Source of the DNA: an uncultured Peptococcaceae bacterium
Lineage (GTDB): Bacteria > Bacillota > Peptococcia > Peptococcales > Peptococcaceae
DNA: 61,361 nucleotides
Direction of reading: 5' to 3'
Assembly (NCBI GenBank): GCA_949743265.1
Contig: CATJSX010000044.1
Span: 1-61,361, forward strand
Shown piece after piece: positions 35,382 to 44,874 of the stretch; within the stretch, counting starts at the first letter, position 1, and every line of letters starts with the position of its first letter. The notes under the pieces were generated by a model. That model saw only the letters and a program-made list of their open reading frames with translations. It was not told the DNA's origin and made no database searches. The position numbers and the translations under genes are program-made.

Positions 35382-36845
35382 ATGTTGTTGCAAGTCAAAA
35401 AAGAGCTGAACGAATGGTTCGGCAATGCCAGAGGAGATATTTTGGCGGGTTTAGTTTCATCTTTTGCGGTGATTCCAGAAGTCATTGGTTTTTGTATTGT
35501 AGCGGGTATCAGTCCAATGATGGGATTGTACGCCTCATTTTGGCTAACGGTGCTGATGGCTTTTCTCGGCGGCAGACCGGGTATGATTTCAGCAGCGGCT
35601 GGTTCCATGGCGATGGTAATTGTTGGTCTGGTGCGAGATTACGGACCAGAATATTTAATGGTCGCCACAATTTTATGCGGCGTTATTATGTTTATTTTAG
35701 GGGTATTCAAAGTTGGTAATTTAATCAAATTGATTCCCAACAGCGTCAGCGTAGGTTTTGTTGACGCGCTAGCCATCTTAATTTTCTCTTCACAACTTGG
35801 TAATTTTAAAGGAGAAGGATGGCCAATGTATGCACTGGTAGCTTTAGGAATCGTCATCATTTATTGGTTCCCACGCGTAACCAAAGCGGTGCCGTCAACG
35901 TTAGTAGCTGTTATCGTCGTTACAGCTATTGCCATTATTTTTAAAGCGCCTGTCAGAACTATCGGCGATATGGGCGTCATTACTGCCGCTCTACCACCGT
36001 TTCATCTACCTACAGTACCCTTTAATTTAGAAACGTTCCTCATCGTTTTGCCTTATTCTGTTTCTTTAGCTTTAGTGGGTTTAGTGGAAACATTGCTCAC
36101 CAGTCAAGTTATTGACGAAATGACCGATACTGTTGGCAACCGCAATCGCGAATGTCGCGGTTTGGGAATAGCCAATATCGTCAGCGGCTTTTTCAGCGGT
36201 ACATGCGGCTGCGCAATGATTGGACAGGCTATTGTCAATGTTCAGTCTGGCGGACGCGGACGCTTATCTAATTTTGTCAGTGGCGCGTTTTTAATGGTGC
36301 TCATTTTTATTTTGAATGATCTCATGGTGCAAATTCCGTTAGCGGCTTTGGTCGCCGTTATGATTACGGTTTCTATTACTACTTTTGACTGGGATTCTGC
36401 CCGTCATTTGCTACGAATGCCCAAAACAGACGCTTTCGTCATCATCATGGTTGTTGCTGTCGTGGTTGCTACCAGTAATTTGGCTATCGGCGTCGTCTTA
36501 GGTTTAGTCTTTACTGCTATTTTCTTTGCCAACAGTATGTCCAAAATTTCCGTAACGGCTAAACGCACCGAGCAAGCAATAACTTATCAAATTCAGGGAC
36601 AGATTTTTTTTGCTTCTATTGAAGCCTTAAGCAGTGGATTTGATTATAAAGCTCCTCTTGAACAAGTTACTTTGGATTTTTCCAAAGCACATCTATGGGA
36701 TGAATCAGCGGCTACTGCTTTGAAAAAAACAGTCAAAAAATTTACCGATAATGGTAAAACTGTGCAAATCGTCGGCTTAGACGCTGAAAGCATTAACTTG
36801 ATCAACAAATTATACGGCGCGGATCGACAAATAGCCGCTAACTAA
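35382..36845 (+). CDS. SulP-family anion transporter with STAS domain
   Basis: Secondary transporter of the SLC26/SulP family for sulfate, bicarbonate or another anion. The membrane part (about 1-385, some 12-14 segments) has the signature [24 protein letters not shown]; the C-terminal STAS domain (about 395-487) has [17 protein letters not shown]. At 487 residues it is shorter than plant or animal relatives but normal for compact bacterial ones. AAAGGAAG precedes the ATG. The anion cannot be read from sequence. Confidence 0.9.
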   Translation: MLLQVKKELNEWFGNARGDILAGLVSSFAVIPEVIGFCIVAGISPMMGLYASFWLTVLMAFLGGRPGMISAAAGSMAMVIVGLVRDYGPEYLMVATILCGVIMFILGVFKVGNLIKLIPNSVSVGFVDALAILIFSSQLGNFKGEGWPMYALVALGIVIIYWFPRVTKAVPSTLVAVIVVTAIAIIFKAPVRTIGDMGVITAALPPFHLPTVPFNLETFLIVLPYSVSLALVGLVETLLTSQVIDEMTDTVGNRNRECRGLGIANIVSGFFSGTCGCAMIGQAIVNVQSGGRGRLSNFVSGAFLMVLIFILNDLMVQIPLAALVAVMITVSITTFDWDSARHLLRMPKTDAFVIIMVVAVVVATSNLAIGVVLGLVFTAIFFANSMSKISVTAKRTEQAITYQIQGQIFFASIEALSSGFDYKAPLEQVTLDFSKAHLWDESAATALKKTVKKFTDNGKTVQIVGLDAESINLINKLYGADRQIAAN

Positions 36846-36928
36846 CTTTTTAATCGTTTAAAATTCATTTTAGGCAATCGAAAACTTAAGCAAAAACTAT
36901 TATCGTTCTTATTTAACAAGGAGGATAC

Positions 36929-37570
36929 ATGAACTATCAATATTTAGCGCTTATTGGTTGGGGCATGGTCATATCTCTGATATTACGCTTGTTGAATTAT
37001 ACGCCGCTAAGCATTTTCATTCTTAGCGCAGGAACGTTTTTGAGCGGCTTCATCATCGCTATAGGTATTTACCATCTGTATCAAACAAAACCGATTTTTG
37101 GTTATGCTTTGGTGCCAGCGGTCTTGTTAATGATCATGAAAACTGCTGAACCATTATTACTGCAGTTTTTGGCTGAGCATGTCGAAATCTTAGCTTCTTA
37201 CACTGTTCATGGTGATGAATATTTGGCGATTTTCTTTCTATGGGTAGCCTTTAGAGAGTTTCTCACAGCTATTTTGTACGGAACTTTACTCAAAGGAACG
37301 CATGAATTAGCACTCGAAGCCAGAAACTTTTCTATGGACGCAAGCAGCAAACTGCTTTTGACCACAATCATTGTTATACAATTTATAATCATCCTGCTAT
37401 CACTTGCTTTGACAATTGTTGTTCGATTACATGAAGGATGGCTATTTGCCTATTTATGGCACGGATACTTTTTGCGCCGATTGCTGACGGTTACTTTCCT
37501 AGTTCGAACGGCAGTTGAAGCAAGCATTATTTATCGTGTTTACTATTTAAACAAATATTGCCCTAAATAA
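36929..37570 (+). CDS. Polytopic membrane protein of unknown function
   Basis: A 213-residue protein with about six hydrophobic segments (roughly 5-22, 28-48, 56-78, 98-118, 138-165, 175-200). Two charged loops carry His and Glu residues (HVEILASYTVHGDEY, LKGTHELALEARNF). I do not recognise the family. AAGGAGG lies 6 nt before the ATG, 83 nt after the SulP gene, with a strong terminator behind it, so it may be co-transcribed with SulP. Confidence 0.75.
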   Translation: MNYQYLALIGWGMVISLILRLLNYTPLSIFILSAGTFLSGFIIAIGIYHLYQTKPIFGYALVPAVLLMIMKTAEPLLLQFLAEHVEILASYTVHGDEYLAIFFLWVAFREFLTAILYGTLLKGTHELALEARNFSMDASSKLLLTTIIVIQFIIILLSLALTIVVRLHEGWLFAYLWHGYFLRRLLTVTFLVRTAVEASIIYRVYYLNKYCPK

Positions 37571-37574
37571 ATAA

Positions 37575-37623
37575 AAACAGCCGAAAGGATTCGCTTTAGA
37601 CGCGATATTCCTTTCGGCTGTTT
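37575..37623. terminator. Bidirectional terminator
   Basis: AAACAGCCGAAAGGA / TCCTTTCGGCTGTTT with an inner TCGC/GCGA pairing, between convergent genes. Confidence 0.85.
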
Positions 37624-37625
37624 GT

Positions 37626-38231
37626 CTATCGTTTCTGCATTCTTTCCAATACCTTTAAAATTCCCGCTCGATTTTTCGCCAGTTTAAACCACTTAGGCAA
37701 ATAATAACCTTGTGACTGCGTTAAAATATAACGTCGTCCGTCTGCTCCTTCGTAATAAGCTTTCTGTCGTAAAGTCGCTCGCGTATAATCAATCAAAAAA
37801 GCCAGATGGTCTTGATTAAGCGCCCAAACGGTATGATTTTTATAACGCTCTGTTAAATAAAGCGCCAATCCTCCCAAATAGTGATGCCAATAAATATCGT
37901 CTGTTTTTTCTGCGGCAGCAATTTGCACCTGACCACAGTGCGGACAACTGATTTTAACCTTAGGATAAAACGTGTCTAAACGCACATTAAACCAGCGACC
38001 ACAATGTTGACAAATGCCTTTGGCTTTCGCTAGATATTTATATCGTCTAATTTTAGCTGTGTGATAACATGCTGAACAAGTCAAATGCAGCAATCCATTG
38101 TCATCTAAACATACTTGGGCTTTACCGCCGCAACGTGGGCAATGAACCAAAATGTGTCCATATCGCAGCTGAAACCAAACGGTATACTTTGCCGATTGAT
38201 CGACAAACCGCCGTTTATCACGTTCTGCCAT
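37626..38231 (-). CDS. Multi-zinc-ribbon protein of unknown function
   Basis: 201 residues with several CxxC knuckles: CPRC and CSAC (about 31-34 and 52-55), CQHC (about 74-77) and CPHC (about 95-98), suggesting two zinc ribbons. The C-terminal half has aromatic and basic residues but no known motif. It lies 13 nt after the DUF4253 gene as the last member of a three-gene operon. A role in nucleic-acid or protein binding is possible. Confidence 0.72.
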   Translation of the reverse strand: MAERDKRRFVDQSAKYTVWFQLRYGHILVHCPRCGGKAQVCLDDNGLLHLTCSACYHTAKIRRYKYLAKAKGICQHCGRWFNVRLDTFYPKVKISCPHCGQVQIAAAEKTDDIYWHHYLGGLALYLTERYKNHTVWALNQDHLAFLIDYTRATLRQKAYYEGADGRRYILTQSQGYYLPKWFKLAKNRAGILKVLERMQKR

Positions 38232-38244
38232 AATAATTATTCAC

Positions 38245-39345
38245 CTAATCCCACCAAAAATACCACACAACGGATTTTAAAAGCGTATCTGCCAAAGCGC
38301 CGGCAGTGCCTTCCGCTGATTGATCGACTCGATCGGGACAAAAAGCAAACTGTTCCAACGCTAAAGCAAGCGCCTCATTTTGATTATCAAGCGGCTTATC
38401 AAGGACAAATTCCACCACATCATGACTAACAGTCGCCGCTACAGCACCATATTTTTCATACCATTTTTTGGCGATAGCCATCATTTCTTCAGCATTAGGA
38501 CACTCATTCCAGCCGCCTATGGGTAAATAAGCAAAAATCTGCCATGGATCTTTAACTGGAATTTTAGCCAAAATAACGGGATAAGTCATATGATCGCTTA
38601 GAGTCCAATAGCCTCCCAAGCGATCAATCATTTCACCACCGTCTATTTCACCCACTACATCGTCTTCCCACGACAAGCCGGCATCAAATGAATCAACTTG
38701 CATTTCCGCCAGTTTTTCACGCAGAATTTCATCACCGTCAGCCAAATCAACTGTCAACAGCGCTTGGCGATAATCATTCGCCGTCATACCTTTGGGCGCA
38801 ACCTCGGTTAGCTGATCCCATAAAACGTCGTCAACGCTAATCAATACCGGTGTAAAGCCTTCTTTTTTACCAGCTATTCTTGCTTCCCGATAAGCGTCTA
38901 CCAACGCTTCATCGTTGACCATAGGCGCAAATATTTGACACGGACACGCCAGATAATCAACTATCAGCTCCGTCAAATCCTTTTTGGGGACTCGTTCTTG
39001 CGCTTTAGACAACAACTGTTTAGCTTCATCGTCTTCAGGCACTAATTTTACAGCAGTAGCTAAATAATTTTGCGCTTCAGCATACTGCTCATTGTAATAA
39101 AAAGCATATCCTATACGAATATACCATAACGGATCATCTTTCCCTTGAGCAGCCACTTTTTGTAACCGTTCAATAGCTTTTTTATAGTTGCCGATATTAT
39201 TATACGCTCTTGCCAAATAACCCGTCGCTTCATAATCCAATTCCTGCCACGCTACTGCTGACAAAGCCGCTATAATTTGCGCATGAGCATTTTCTTGATG
39301 CCATGCTTCGACTTGCTTTAATAATTCATGATCCACTTTTTCCAC
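38245..39345 (-). CDS. TPR protein with C-terminal DUF4253
   Basis: The N-terminal part (about 1-120) shows tetratricopeptide-like repeats (YLARAYNNIGNYKKAIERL, WYIRIGYAFYYNEQYAEAQN). The C-terminal part matches DUF4253: FAYLPIGGWNECPNAEEM followed by KYGAVAATVSHDVVEFVL. 366 residues. Relatives are often found with immunity-type proteins, but no toxin gene is seen here. It lies 22 nt after the DUF1877 gene. Confidence 0.75.
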   Translation of the reverse strand: MEKVDHELLKQVEAWHQENAHAQIIAALSAVAWQELDYEATGYLARAYNNIGNYKKAIERLQKVAAQGKDDPLWYIRIGYAFYYNEQYAEAQNYLATAVKLVPEDDEAKQLLSKAQERVPKKDLTELIVDYLACPCQIFAPMVNDEALVDAYREARIAGKKEGFTPVLISVDDVLWDQLTEVAPKGMTANDYRQALLTVDLADGDEILREKLAEMQVDSFDAGLSWEDDVVGEIDGGEMIDRLGGYWTLSDHMTYPVILAKIPVKDPWQIFAYLPIGGWNECPNAEEMMAIAKKWYEKYGAVAATVSHDVVEFVLDKPLDNQNEALALALEQFAFCPDRVDQSAEGTAGALADTLLKSVVWYFWWD

Positions 39346-39367
39346 TCCTCACATGCAGTTTATATAT

Positions 39368-39877
39368 TCACTGGTCAACGGTAAAAATGACGCTTCTATT
39401 AGCCTTAGCAGCCCGAAGCCAAAAATCTTTACTGCTGTCCAAATAATACCATGTATACTCAAAATCCTGCTCATCGACAGGAAAACCGTACGTTGCTTCA
39501 TCAAGAGCAAAATAACGGCGGCGAAAGGCTGCCTGCTCCATATTAGCCAAAACTTGTGCAGCAGTTTTGACCATTTGCGGGGTTTTATAGGTAATAATAT
39601 AGTCATCTTCCTCTATATAATCGCCATAAAGAACCTCGCCACCTAAAATAACTAATGCTAACGGCGATTCATTGCCGAATTTCAGCTCGCCGTCAGTCAA
39701 GGCTCGGTGCATAGCATCCCATGATTTATCTAATTCTGCCACCCATTGGCGCGACTGTTCAAAATAAGTCTCTTCCAGAACCTCGCTGACAAAATCTACT
39801 CGTTCTTTTCGCGCAAAAGACCGCAATCTTTGGCTGTCAATCTCATCAAGTGCAAATAATACGCCTAAACAGCTCAT
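39368..39877 (-). CDS. DUF1877 (YfbM-like) protein
   Basis: Recognised by ELDKSWDAMHRALTDG near residues 48-63 and by LGGEVLYGDYIEEDDYIITY and FPVDEQDFEYTWYYL later. 169 residues is typical. YfbM-type proteins are small cytoplasmic proteins of unknown role, sometimes listed among immunity-like families. GGGAGG lies 7 nt before the ATG. It heads the operon, with a promoter at 40007-40035. Confidence 0.82.
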   Translation of the reverse strand: MSCLGVLFALDEIDSQRLRSFARKERVDFVSEVLEETYFEQSRQWVAELDKSWDAMHRALTDGELKFGNESPLALVILGGEVLYGDYIEEDDYIITYKTPQMVKTAAQVLANMEQAAFRRRYFALDEATYGFPVDEQDFEYTWYYLDSSKDFWLRAAKANRSVIFTVDQ

Positions 39878-40006
39878 TTTCTACCTCCCTGCGTTATTTT
39901 GAAATTAATCAAAAGTCGCTATCTCCTTCTGAAATCAACGATACGCTTCGTTTAAATACAACTCGCGCTTATAACGTTGCATAAAAACGCCAGCAAGTTA
40001 CTTTTT

Positions 40007-40035
40007 ATCATAGCATAAATAAAAGTCCTTTTCAA
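40007..40035 (-). promoter_or_regulatory. Promoter of the DUF1877 operon
   Basis: On the minus strand, TTGAAA (40030-40035), 17 bp, TATGAT (40007-40012) with a TGC extension. The rest of the 427-nt gap holds an inverted repeat GTCACAA/TTGTGAC (40090-40113) and the HxlR terminator. Confidence 0.6.
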
Positions 40036-40174
40036 CCAAAGCAGAACTTTCATTTCTTTTTAAAAAGTTACGATCTGCTAAAATTTAGCGTCACAATTGT
40101 TCCTTTTTGTGACATGCCCGATTGTTTCCCTATATTATCCTTGACAAAATAAACATGCTAATCATTTATCGCAG

Positions 40175-40217
40175 AAAAAAGCTGAGGCGTTTATTTAAGC
40201 CTGCCTCAGCTTTTTTT
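40175..40217 (-). terminator. Terminator downstream of the HxlR gene
   Basis: AAAAAAGCTGAGGC / GCCTCAGCTTTTTT stem with T runs on both strands, about 90 nt past the HxlR stop. Confidence 0.7.
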
Positions 40218-40304
40218 AAATATTTTCCGTATCGCTTATCAATCACTGCTAGCAAAACAAACGCAATATTCATTCCTATTTTGTTCTGACTAAAGGATCT
40301 CAAA

Positions 40305-40670
40305 TTATTTATGTTGTTTTGCTGTACAGCCTACCGGTTTTATGGCTACTTTCTCCAGAAAATCATTTCCCCAGTCGCACATTGCTTCCAATACAGGAAT
40401 AATGCTTCGTCCCAACGCAGTAAGAGAATACAATGTTCTGGGTGGTTTTTCGGGAATGACTTCCCGATGAATTAAATCCCAACCTTCCAGATCACGCAGC
40501 TGCTGCGACAACATTTTAGGAGTTGCTTTAGGGATCAAGCGCTGCAATTCCATATAATGTAGCGGCCGATCAATTAAATGCCACAGAATCAATGGCTTAT
40601 ATTTGCCACCAATCAAAAGAAGCGTAGCTTCCACAGGACAATTGAATTGAGCTTCTTGTATAGTCATCAT
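40305..40670 (-). CDS. HxlR-family transcriptional regulator
   Basis: Winged-helix regulator of the HxlR/MarR-like group. CPVEATLLLIGGKYKPLILWHL places the conserved N-terminal Cys10; LQRLIPKATPKMLSQQLRDLE is the recognition helix region and PPRTLYSLTALGRSI the wing. 121 residues. AAGGAG precedes the ATG. Its promoter carries an AGTATAA-type inverted repeat like the one before the adjacent MATE pump, which suggests it controls both. Confidence 0.9.
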   Translation of the reverse strand: MMTIQEAQFNCPVEATLLLIGGKYKPLILWHLIDRPLHYMELQRLIPKATPKMLSQQLRDLEGWDLIHREVIPEKPPRTLYSLTALGRSIIPVLEAMCDWGNDFLEKVAIKPVGCTAKQHK

Positions 40671-40770
40671 TATAAGACACTCCTTACGCCGTTTTAAACT
40701 ATATACAATTAGTATAATACATCAGCCAAGACCTTGTCCACTATAGACGTTTCTGTTAATGAAATACCTA

Positions 40771-42132
40771 TCATTGCTCATGCTGCTTAACGCGTAATTC
40801 ACAATGAAGACGCAACGCCATAACCAATGTTACAATAGCGGCAAAAAGATCAGCTATTGGCTGCGCATACAAAATACCATTTATTCCCCAGATATTTGGC
40901 AGCGTTAAAATTATCGGCATAAAGCAAATTCCTTTTTGGCAAGCACTTAAAACAAAACCTTCTTTGCCTTTGCCTAACGCCAAAAAAAGAGCAGCATATA
41001 CCGTATAGAAACCAAAAAGCATAAAAGAAAATCCATTGGCAATGAGCGCCTTTTGACCCAGTAAACGGATTCCGCCAGAATCTGCGATAAACTGCGCTAT
41101 AATTGGTTGAGCCAATACAACCATACAGCCGCCAAAAATTACGCAAAATATAGTGGAATAGATAAGCGCAAGTCTAAGCGCTTGATACAATCGTCCCCAA
41201 TCTCGAGCGCCATAACTATAACCGGCAATAGGCTGAAATCCTTTTATGAACCCAAAAACGCTCAAGCTGCCTATGGTCATTATTCTAACAACAGTACCCA
41301 TTACAGCGATCACACCATCTCCATAAACTTCGGCTTTTCGATTGATAAAAGCGATAGTTATACCTGTTAACAACTGAAAAATCAACGTCGGTATCCCGAT
41401 CTTAAAAATTTCAGCAAGAATCTCTATGGTAAATCGGCAATCTTTGCAACGGAAATGAAAAATACTCTTTTTTTGCCGAATATAACTCCAATAGATCAAT
41501 GTTGAAACCATTTGCGAAATAACCGTAGCCACAGCCGCACCAACAATTCCCCAAGCCATACCGTAAATCAAAACGGGATCCAGAACAATATTGAGCAAAG
41601 CGCCGCACACCAAAGCAGTCATTGCTTTTTTAGCAGCGCCTTCACTAGCCATCAGATTATTCATGGTCACATTAAAGAGATTAAAAACAGAGGCAGCCAG
41701 ATAAATTTCACCATAAGCAAGCGCATAAGGCAATATACTCACGCTTGCTCCCAGCCACAATAAAAACGTTTTTAAAAACATAAGGCTAATAACCGTAACC
41801 ACTGCGCCAACCAATAAACTACCATATAAAGCTGTACTGCATACTTGATCGGCCATTTTAAATTCATGCCGCCCTAATAAACGAGAAAGATACGATGCAG
41901 CGCCATTGCCAAATAATAAACCGATCCCCACCATCAGCTGACTAAGCGGAAAAATAACCGAAATTGCGCCCAGCTGGCTTTCTCCTAAACCACTTACAAA
42001 ATAAGCATCAACCAAATTGTACAACGCATTGATCAGCATACCAATCATGGTAGGAATCCCCAATGATAGTAGAGCTTTTGTCATTGGCGCTTTACTCAAT
42101 AACGCTATACGTTCTTGTTGTTCTTGCAACAT
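40771..42132 (-). CDS. MATE-family efflux transporter
   Basis: Multidrug and toxin extrusion antiporter with 12 membrane segments, using an ion gradient to export drugs or metabolites. LLSLGIPTMIGMLINALYNLVDAYFV-type N-terminal sequence and the second-half repeat (FKIGIPTLIFQLLTGITIAF) are diagnostic. It reads 453 residues from ATG 42132, 7 nt after AAGGAGG; a start 24 nt upstream would cover that site. The promoter region holds long inverted repeats (42145-42220), and the HxlR gene lies just downstream. Confidence 0.92.
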   Translation of the reverse strand: MLQEQQERIALLSKAPMTKALLSLGIPTMIGMLINALYNLVDAYFVSGLGESQLGAISVIFPLSQLMVGIGLLFGNGAASYLSRLLGRHEFKMADQVCSTALYGSLLVGAVVTVISLMFLKTFLLWLGASVSILPYALAYGEIYLAASVFNLFNVTMNNLMASEGAAKKAMTALVCGALLNIVLDPVLIYGMAWGIVGAAVATVISQMVSTLIYWSYIRQKKSIFHFRCKDCRFTIEILAEIFKIGIPTLIFQLLTGITIAFINRKAEVYGDGVIAVMGTVVRIMTIGSLSVFGFIKGFQPIAGYSYGARDWGRLYQALRLALIYSTIFCVIFGGCMVVLAQPIIAQFIADSGGIRLLGQKALIANGFSFMLFGFYTVYAALFLALGKGKEGFVLSACQKGICFMPIILTLPNIWGINGILYAQPIADLFAAIVTLVMALRLHCELRVKQHEQ

Positions 42133-42144
42133 ACAAATGCCTCC

Positions 42145-42220
42145 TTGACAAGTCAATAGTATAAATTATAGTATTGCAGCCGCGAGATTTTAAAATACTA
42201 TAATTTATACTATTTGTCAA
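42145..42220 (-). promoter_or_regulatory. MATE promoter with large paired operator repeats
   Basis: On the minus strand, TTGACA (42215-42220), 17 bp, TATTTT (42192-42197). A perfect 21-bp sequence at 42155-42175 is repeated inverted at 42194-42214; each copy holds ATAGTAT twice as direct repeats. TTGACAA flanks both arms. One copy lies in the -35/-10 spacer and the other in the early leader. Confidence 0.7.
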
Positions 42221-42277
42221 GTAAAAGTTAGCATTACTATTTACGCTTTGAACCATGACAAATTTTTAACCCTACAT

Positions 42278-42308
42278 TGATTCACCAATCTTCTTTTTTT
42301 GCTATAAT
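42278..42308 (+). promoter_or_regulatory. Promoter of the double-HTH MerR gene
   Basis: TTGATT (42278-42283), 19 bp, TATAAT (42303-42308) with a TGC extension. The long spacer is typical of MerR-controlled promoters. Confidence 0.55.
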
Positions 42309-42352
42309 CAAGCGTAAACAGCTTTATCACCTCACGAAGGAGAAAAGAAAAC

Positions 42353-43141
42353 ATGACTTATTACAAAACCAGCGAACTTGCAAAAATCATCGGCGTTCAT
42401 GCTAATACCGTTCGACTATATGAAAAACGCCATCTGATTGCCCAAGCAGAACGACTTCCCAATGGCTACCGTCGCTTTACCGAACTGCACCTTGAACAGT
42501 TCAAACTGGCTCGAGCTGCTTTGCGTGTAGAAATTTTGCAAAACGGTCTTCGCCAACAAGCTGTCGCTATCATTAAGACTTCTGCAGCAGGCAATTATAC
42601 CCAAGCAACTGCACTGACGCTAGCCTATATTACTCAAATCGAAACGGAACAAAACAACGCTGAGGAAGCTATCGCCATTGCGCAATATTTGCTGACTGAT
42701 CTTACCAATGAAGCGCCACCAATTGACTCTATGGTTTATACCAGAAAGCAAGCCGCAAATCATTTAAACGTTACCATTGATACTTTGCGTAATTGGGAAT
42801 TAAACGGCTTATTCACTGCTAAGCGACAAGCAAACGGCTATCGAATTTATACCGAAAAAGATTTAAAACAACTAAAAATCATTCGCTCGTTACGCTGCGC
42901 CAACTATTCCCTCGCTGCTATCCTTCGTATGCTGCGCGCCTTGTCATCTAATCCGCAAGCCAATATTCGTGCAGCAATTGATACACCAACGGCAGAAGAC
43001 GATATTATTAGTGCTTGTGATAAATTGCTGACCTCTCTGTATGAAGCTAAAAATAATGCTTATTTTATTCTCGAACAACTGGAAAAACTGACAAAAATAG
43101 CAGCTTTTTACGAAAAACCCTCCATTTATCCACCAAAGTAA
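42353..43141 (+). CDS. MerR-family regulator with two tandem HTH domains
   Basis: Two complete MerR helix-turn-helix units are present: YKTSELAKIIGVHANTVRLY to NGYRRFTE (residues 4-44) and YTRKQAANHLNVTIDTLRNW to NGYRIYTE (129-168). Each is followed by a helical stretch. Ordinary MerR proteins have a single HTH and dimerise; this one has two in one chain of 262 residues. Immediately downstream are an ABC ATPase and permease gene, likely its targets. AAGGAG lies before the ATG. Effector unknown. Confidence 0.85.
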   Translation: MTYYKTSELAKIIGVHANTVRLYEKRHLIAQAERLPNGYRRFTELHLEQFKLARAALRVEILQNGLRQQAVAIIKTSAAGNYTQATALTLAYITQIETEQNNAEEAIAIAQYLLTDLTNEAPPIDSMVYTRKQAANHLNVTIDTLRNWELNGLFTAKRQANGYRIYTEKDLKQLKIIRSLRCANYSLAAILRMLRALSSNPQANIRAAIDTPTAEDDIISACDKLLTSLYEAKNNAYFILEQLEKLTKIAAFYEKPSIYPPK

Positions 43142-43189
43142 AAAATAATGTTATGCTTTAAACACTTTCATACAAGGAGGAACAACACA

Positions 43190-43909
43190 ATGACCAAAAC
43201 AATCGATGTTTCCGGCTTAAGCAAATCTTACGCCGGAAACAAAATTATTGACCGGCTCAGCTTAACGGTCGCTTCTGGTGAGATCTACGGTCTACTTGGC
43301 GCCAACGGCGCAGGTAAATCAACCACTATTGAATGTCTCTTAGGAACCAAACAAGCCGATGCGGGCACCATTCGAATTTTAGGTTTAGATCCGTACAAAG
43401 ATCGTCAACAGCTTTTTGAACAAGTTGGTGTGCAGTTTCAAGAAGCCCATTATCCCCAACAAATCAAAGTTAAAGAATTATGTGAAGAAACTGCCTGCCT
43501 TTACCAAGACGCAGCAAATTACCAGACTTTATTGCGGCAATTTGCCTTAATAGAAAAAGCCAACGCTTTGGTCAGTGATCTTTCTGGCGGACAGAGACAA
43601 AAACTTTTTATTCTTTTGGCTCTGCTTGCAAAGCCAAAAGTGCTTTTTCTTGATGAATTAACTACAGGTCTTGATCCCAAAGCTCGCCGCGATATTTGGC
43701 AAAGCATACAGGAACTAAAAAGACATGGTTTAACCATTTTTTTGTCTTCTCATTTTATGGATGAAGTTGAAACACTTTGCGATCGAATCAGCATCCTTAA
43801 AAACGGAAGATTATCTTTTACAGGAACTATACCAGAAGCCATTGCACAAAGTCCTTATGACAATTTCGAAGAATCTTATTTATGGTTTATTGGAGAAGAG
43901 ATAAGATAA
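43190..43909 (+). CDS. ABC exporter ATP-binding protein
   Basis: ATPase of an ABC-2-type exporter. Walker A GANGAGKSTT, signature DLSGGQRQKLFIL, Walker B VLFLDE and the H-loop (LSSHFMDE) are intact. From ATG 43190 (AAGGAGG 9 nt upstream) it has 240 residues; a start 42 nt earlier would cover the ribosome binding site. It follows the double-MerR gene by about 48 nt and precedes its permease by 1 nt. Confidence 0.92.
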   Translation: MTKTIDVSGLSKSYAGNKIIDRLSLTVASGEIYGLLGANGAGKSTTIECLLGTKQADAGTIRILGLDPYKDRQQLFEQVGVQFQEAHYPQQIKVKELCEETACLYQDAANYQTLLRQFALIEKANALVSDLSGGQRQKLFILLALLAKPKVLFLDELTTGLDPKARRDIWQSIQELKRHGLTIFLSSHFMDEVETLCDRISILKNGRLSFTGTIPEAIAQSPYDNFEESYLWFIGEEIR

Positions 43910-43910
43910 A

Positions 43911-44627
43911 ATGAATCGTTTTTTTACCCTACTTAAAATCGAAGGAAAATTATCTTTGCGCGGAATGGATATGATTATCTTTGCGCTTTGTCTGCCTGTT
44001 GTCGTAGTAGTGATTTTAGGATTTATTTATAGCGATGCGCCCGTATTTTTGGCGCAATCATTTGGTGCAATCTCGACAATCGCTATTTGTGCCGGCGGCA
44101 TTATGGGTCTCCCTTTGGTTATCGCCGATTATCGGCAAAAAAAGATTTTGAAGCGCTATAAAGTTACACCTACGAAACCCATTCTGCTTTTAGCAGTACA
44201 ATTAACGATTTATGCTCTTTATGCCCTACTGTCACTGTTCTTAATTTTTATAGTAGCCTTCCTATTTTTCGATATGTCCCTTACAGGCTCATGGTCACTA
44301 TTTTTAATCACTTACTTGTTGGTTATGTGCTCATTATTTAGTATAGGAATCATGGTTGGCGGAATTGCACCCAACAGCAAAATAGCTAGTATTATTGCCA
44401 GTATCTTATATTTTCCGATGCTCCTTTTTTCTGGCGCTACCATTCCCTACGAAATTATGCCCACCAATTTGCAAAAAATTGCCCATATCTTACCATTAAC
44501 TCATGGCATTAAACTGCTTAAAGCCGTTTCATTAAATCAGCCTATAGAAACTACGGGAATTATCATCATGATTATCTGCCTAATTATTTGTAGTGGAATT
44601 GCTCTCAAATTTTTTCGCTGGGAATAA
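43911..44627 (+). CDS. ABC-2 type exporter permease
   Basis: Membrane subunit of the exporter, 238 residues with six hydrophobic segments. The ABC-2 signature region (SIGIMVGGIAPNSKIASIIASILYFPMLLFSG-type, near 140-172) and the following TIPYEIMPTNLQKIAHILPLTHG are diagnostic. It begins one base after the ATPase stop. Substrate unknown; drug or peptide export is usual with MerR control. Confidence 0.9.
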   Translation: MNRFFTLLKIEGKLSLRGMDMIIFALCLPVVVVVILGFIYSDAPVFLAQSFGAISTIAICAGGIMGLPLVIADYRQKKILKRYKVTPTKPILLLAVQLTIYALYALLSLFLIFIVAFLFFDMSLTGSWSLFLITYLLVMCSLFSIGIMVGGIAPNSKIASIIASILYFPMLLFSGATIPYEIMPTNLQKIAHILPLTHGIKLLKAVSLNQPIETTGIIIMIICLIICSGIALKFFRWE

Positions 44628-44688
44628 AATACTTAATTATAGATAGAAACCATATCAAGCTATGCTGTTTGACAAAACCTGAAACAAG

Positions 44689-44733
44689 AAAAAGCACGCA
44701 AAAACGCTAAAAATCGTGTTTTGCGTGCTTTTT
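44689..44733 (+). terminator. Terminator of the ABC exporter operon
   Basis: Perfect stem AAAAAGCACGCAAAA / TTTTGCGTGCTTTTT with T5, 60 nt after the permease stop. Confidence 0.88.
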
Positions 44734-44874
44734 ATCGCTAAATTATTTTGTTTATTCTGAGGAAGTTGTTTTAACATCACATCAATTCGTCCAATATACT
44801 TAGGATTGCATAAATACATTATCTATTTCAAAATACGCGCCGCTTAATTATTCCTTTAAAATTATCGTGTCTTC

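Noticed and set aside
40090-40113. GTCACAA / TTGTGAC inverted repeat as a Rex or CRP site
   Set aside because: The arms are in the opposite order from the Rex consensus and the spacing fits neither family well.
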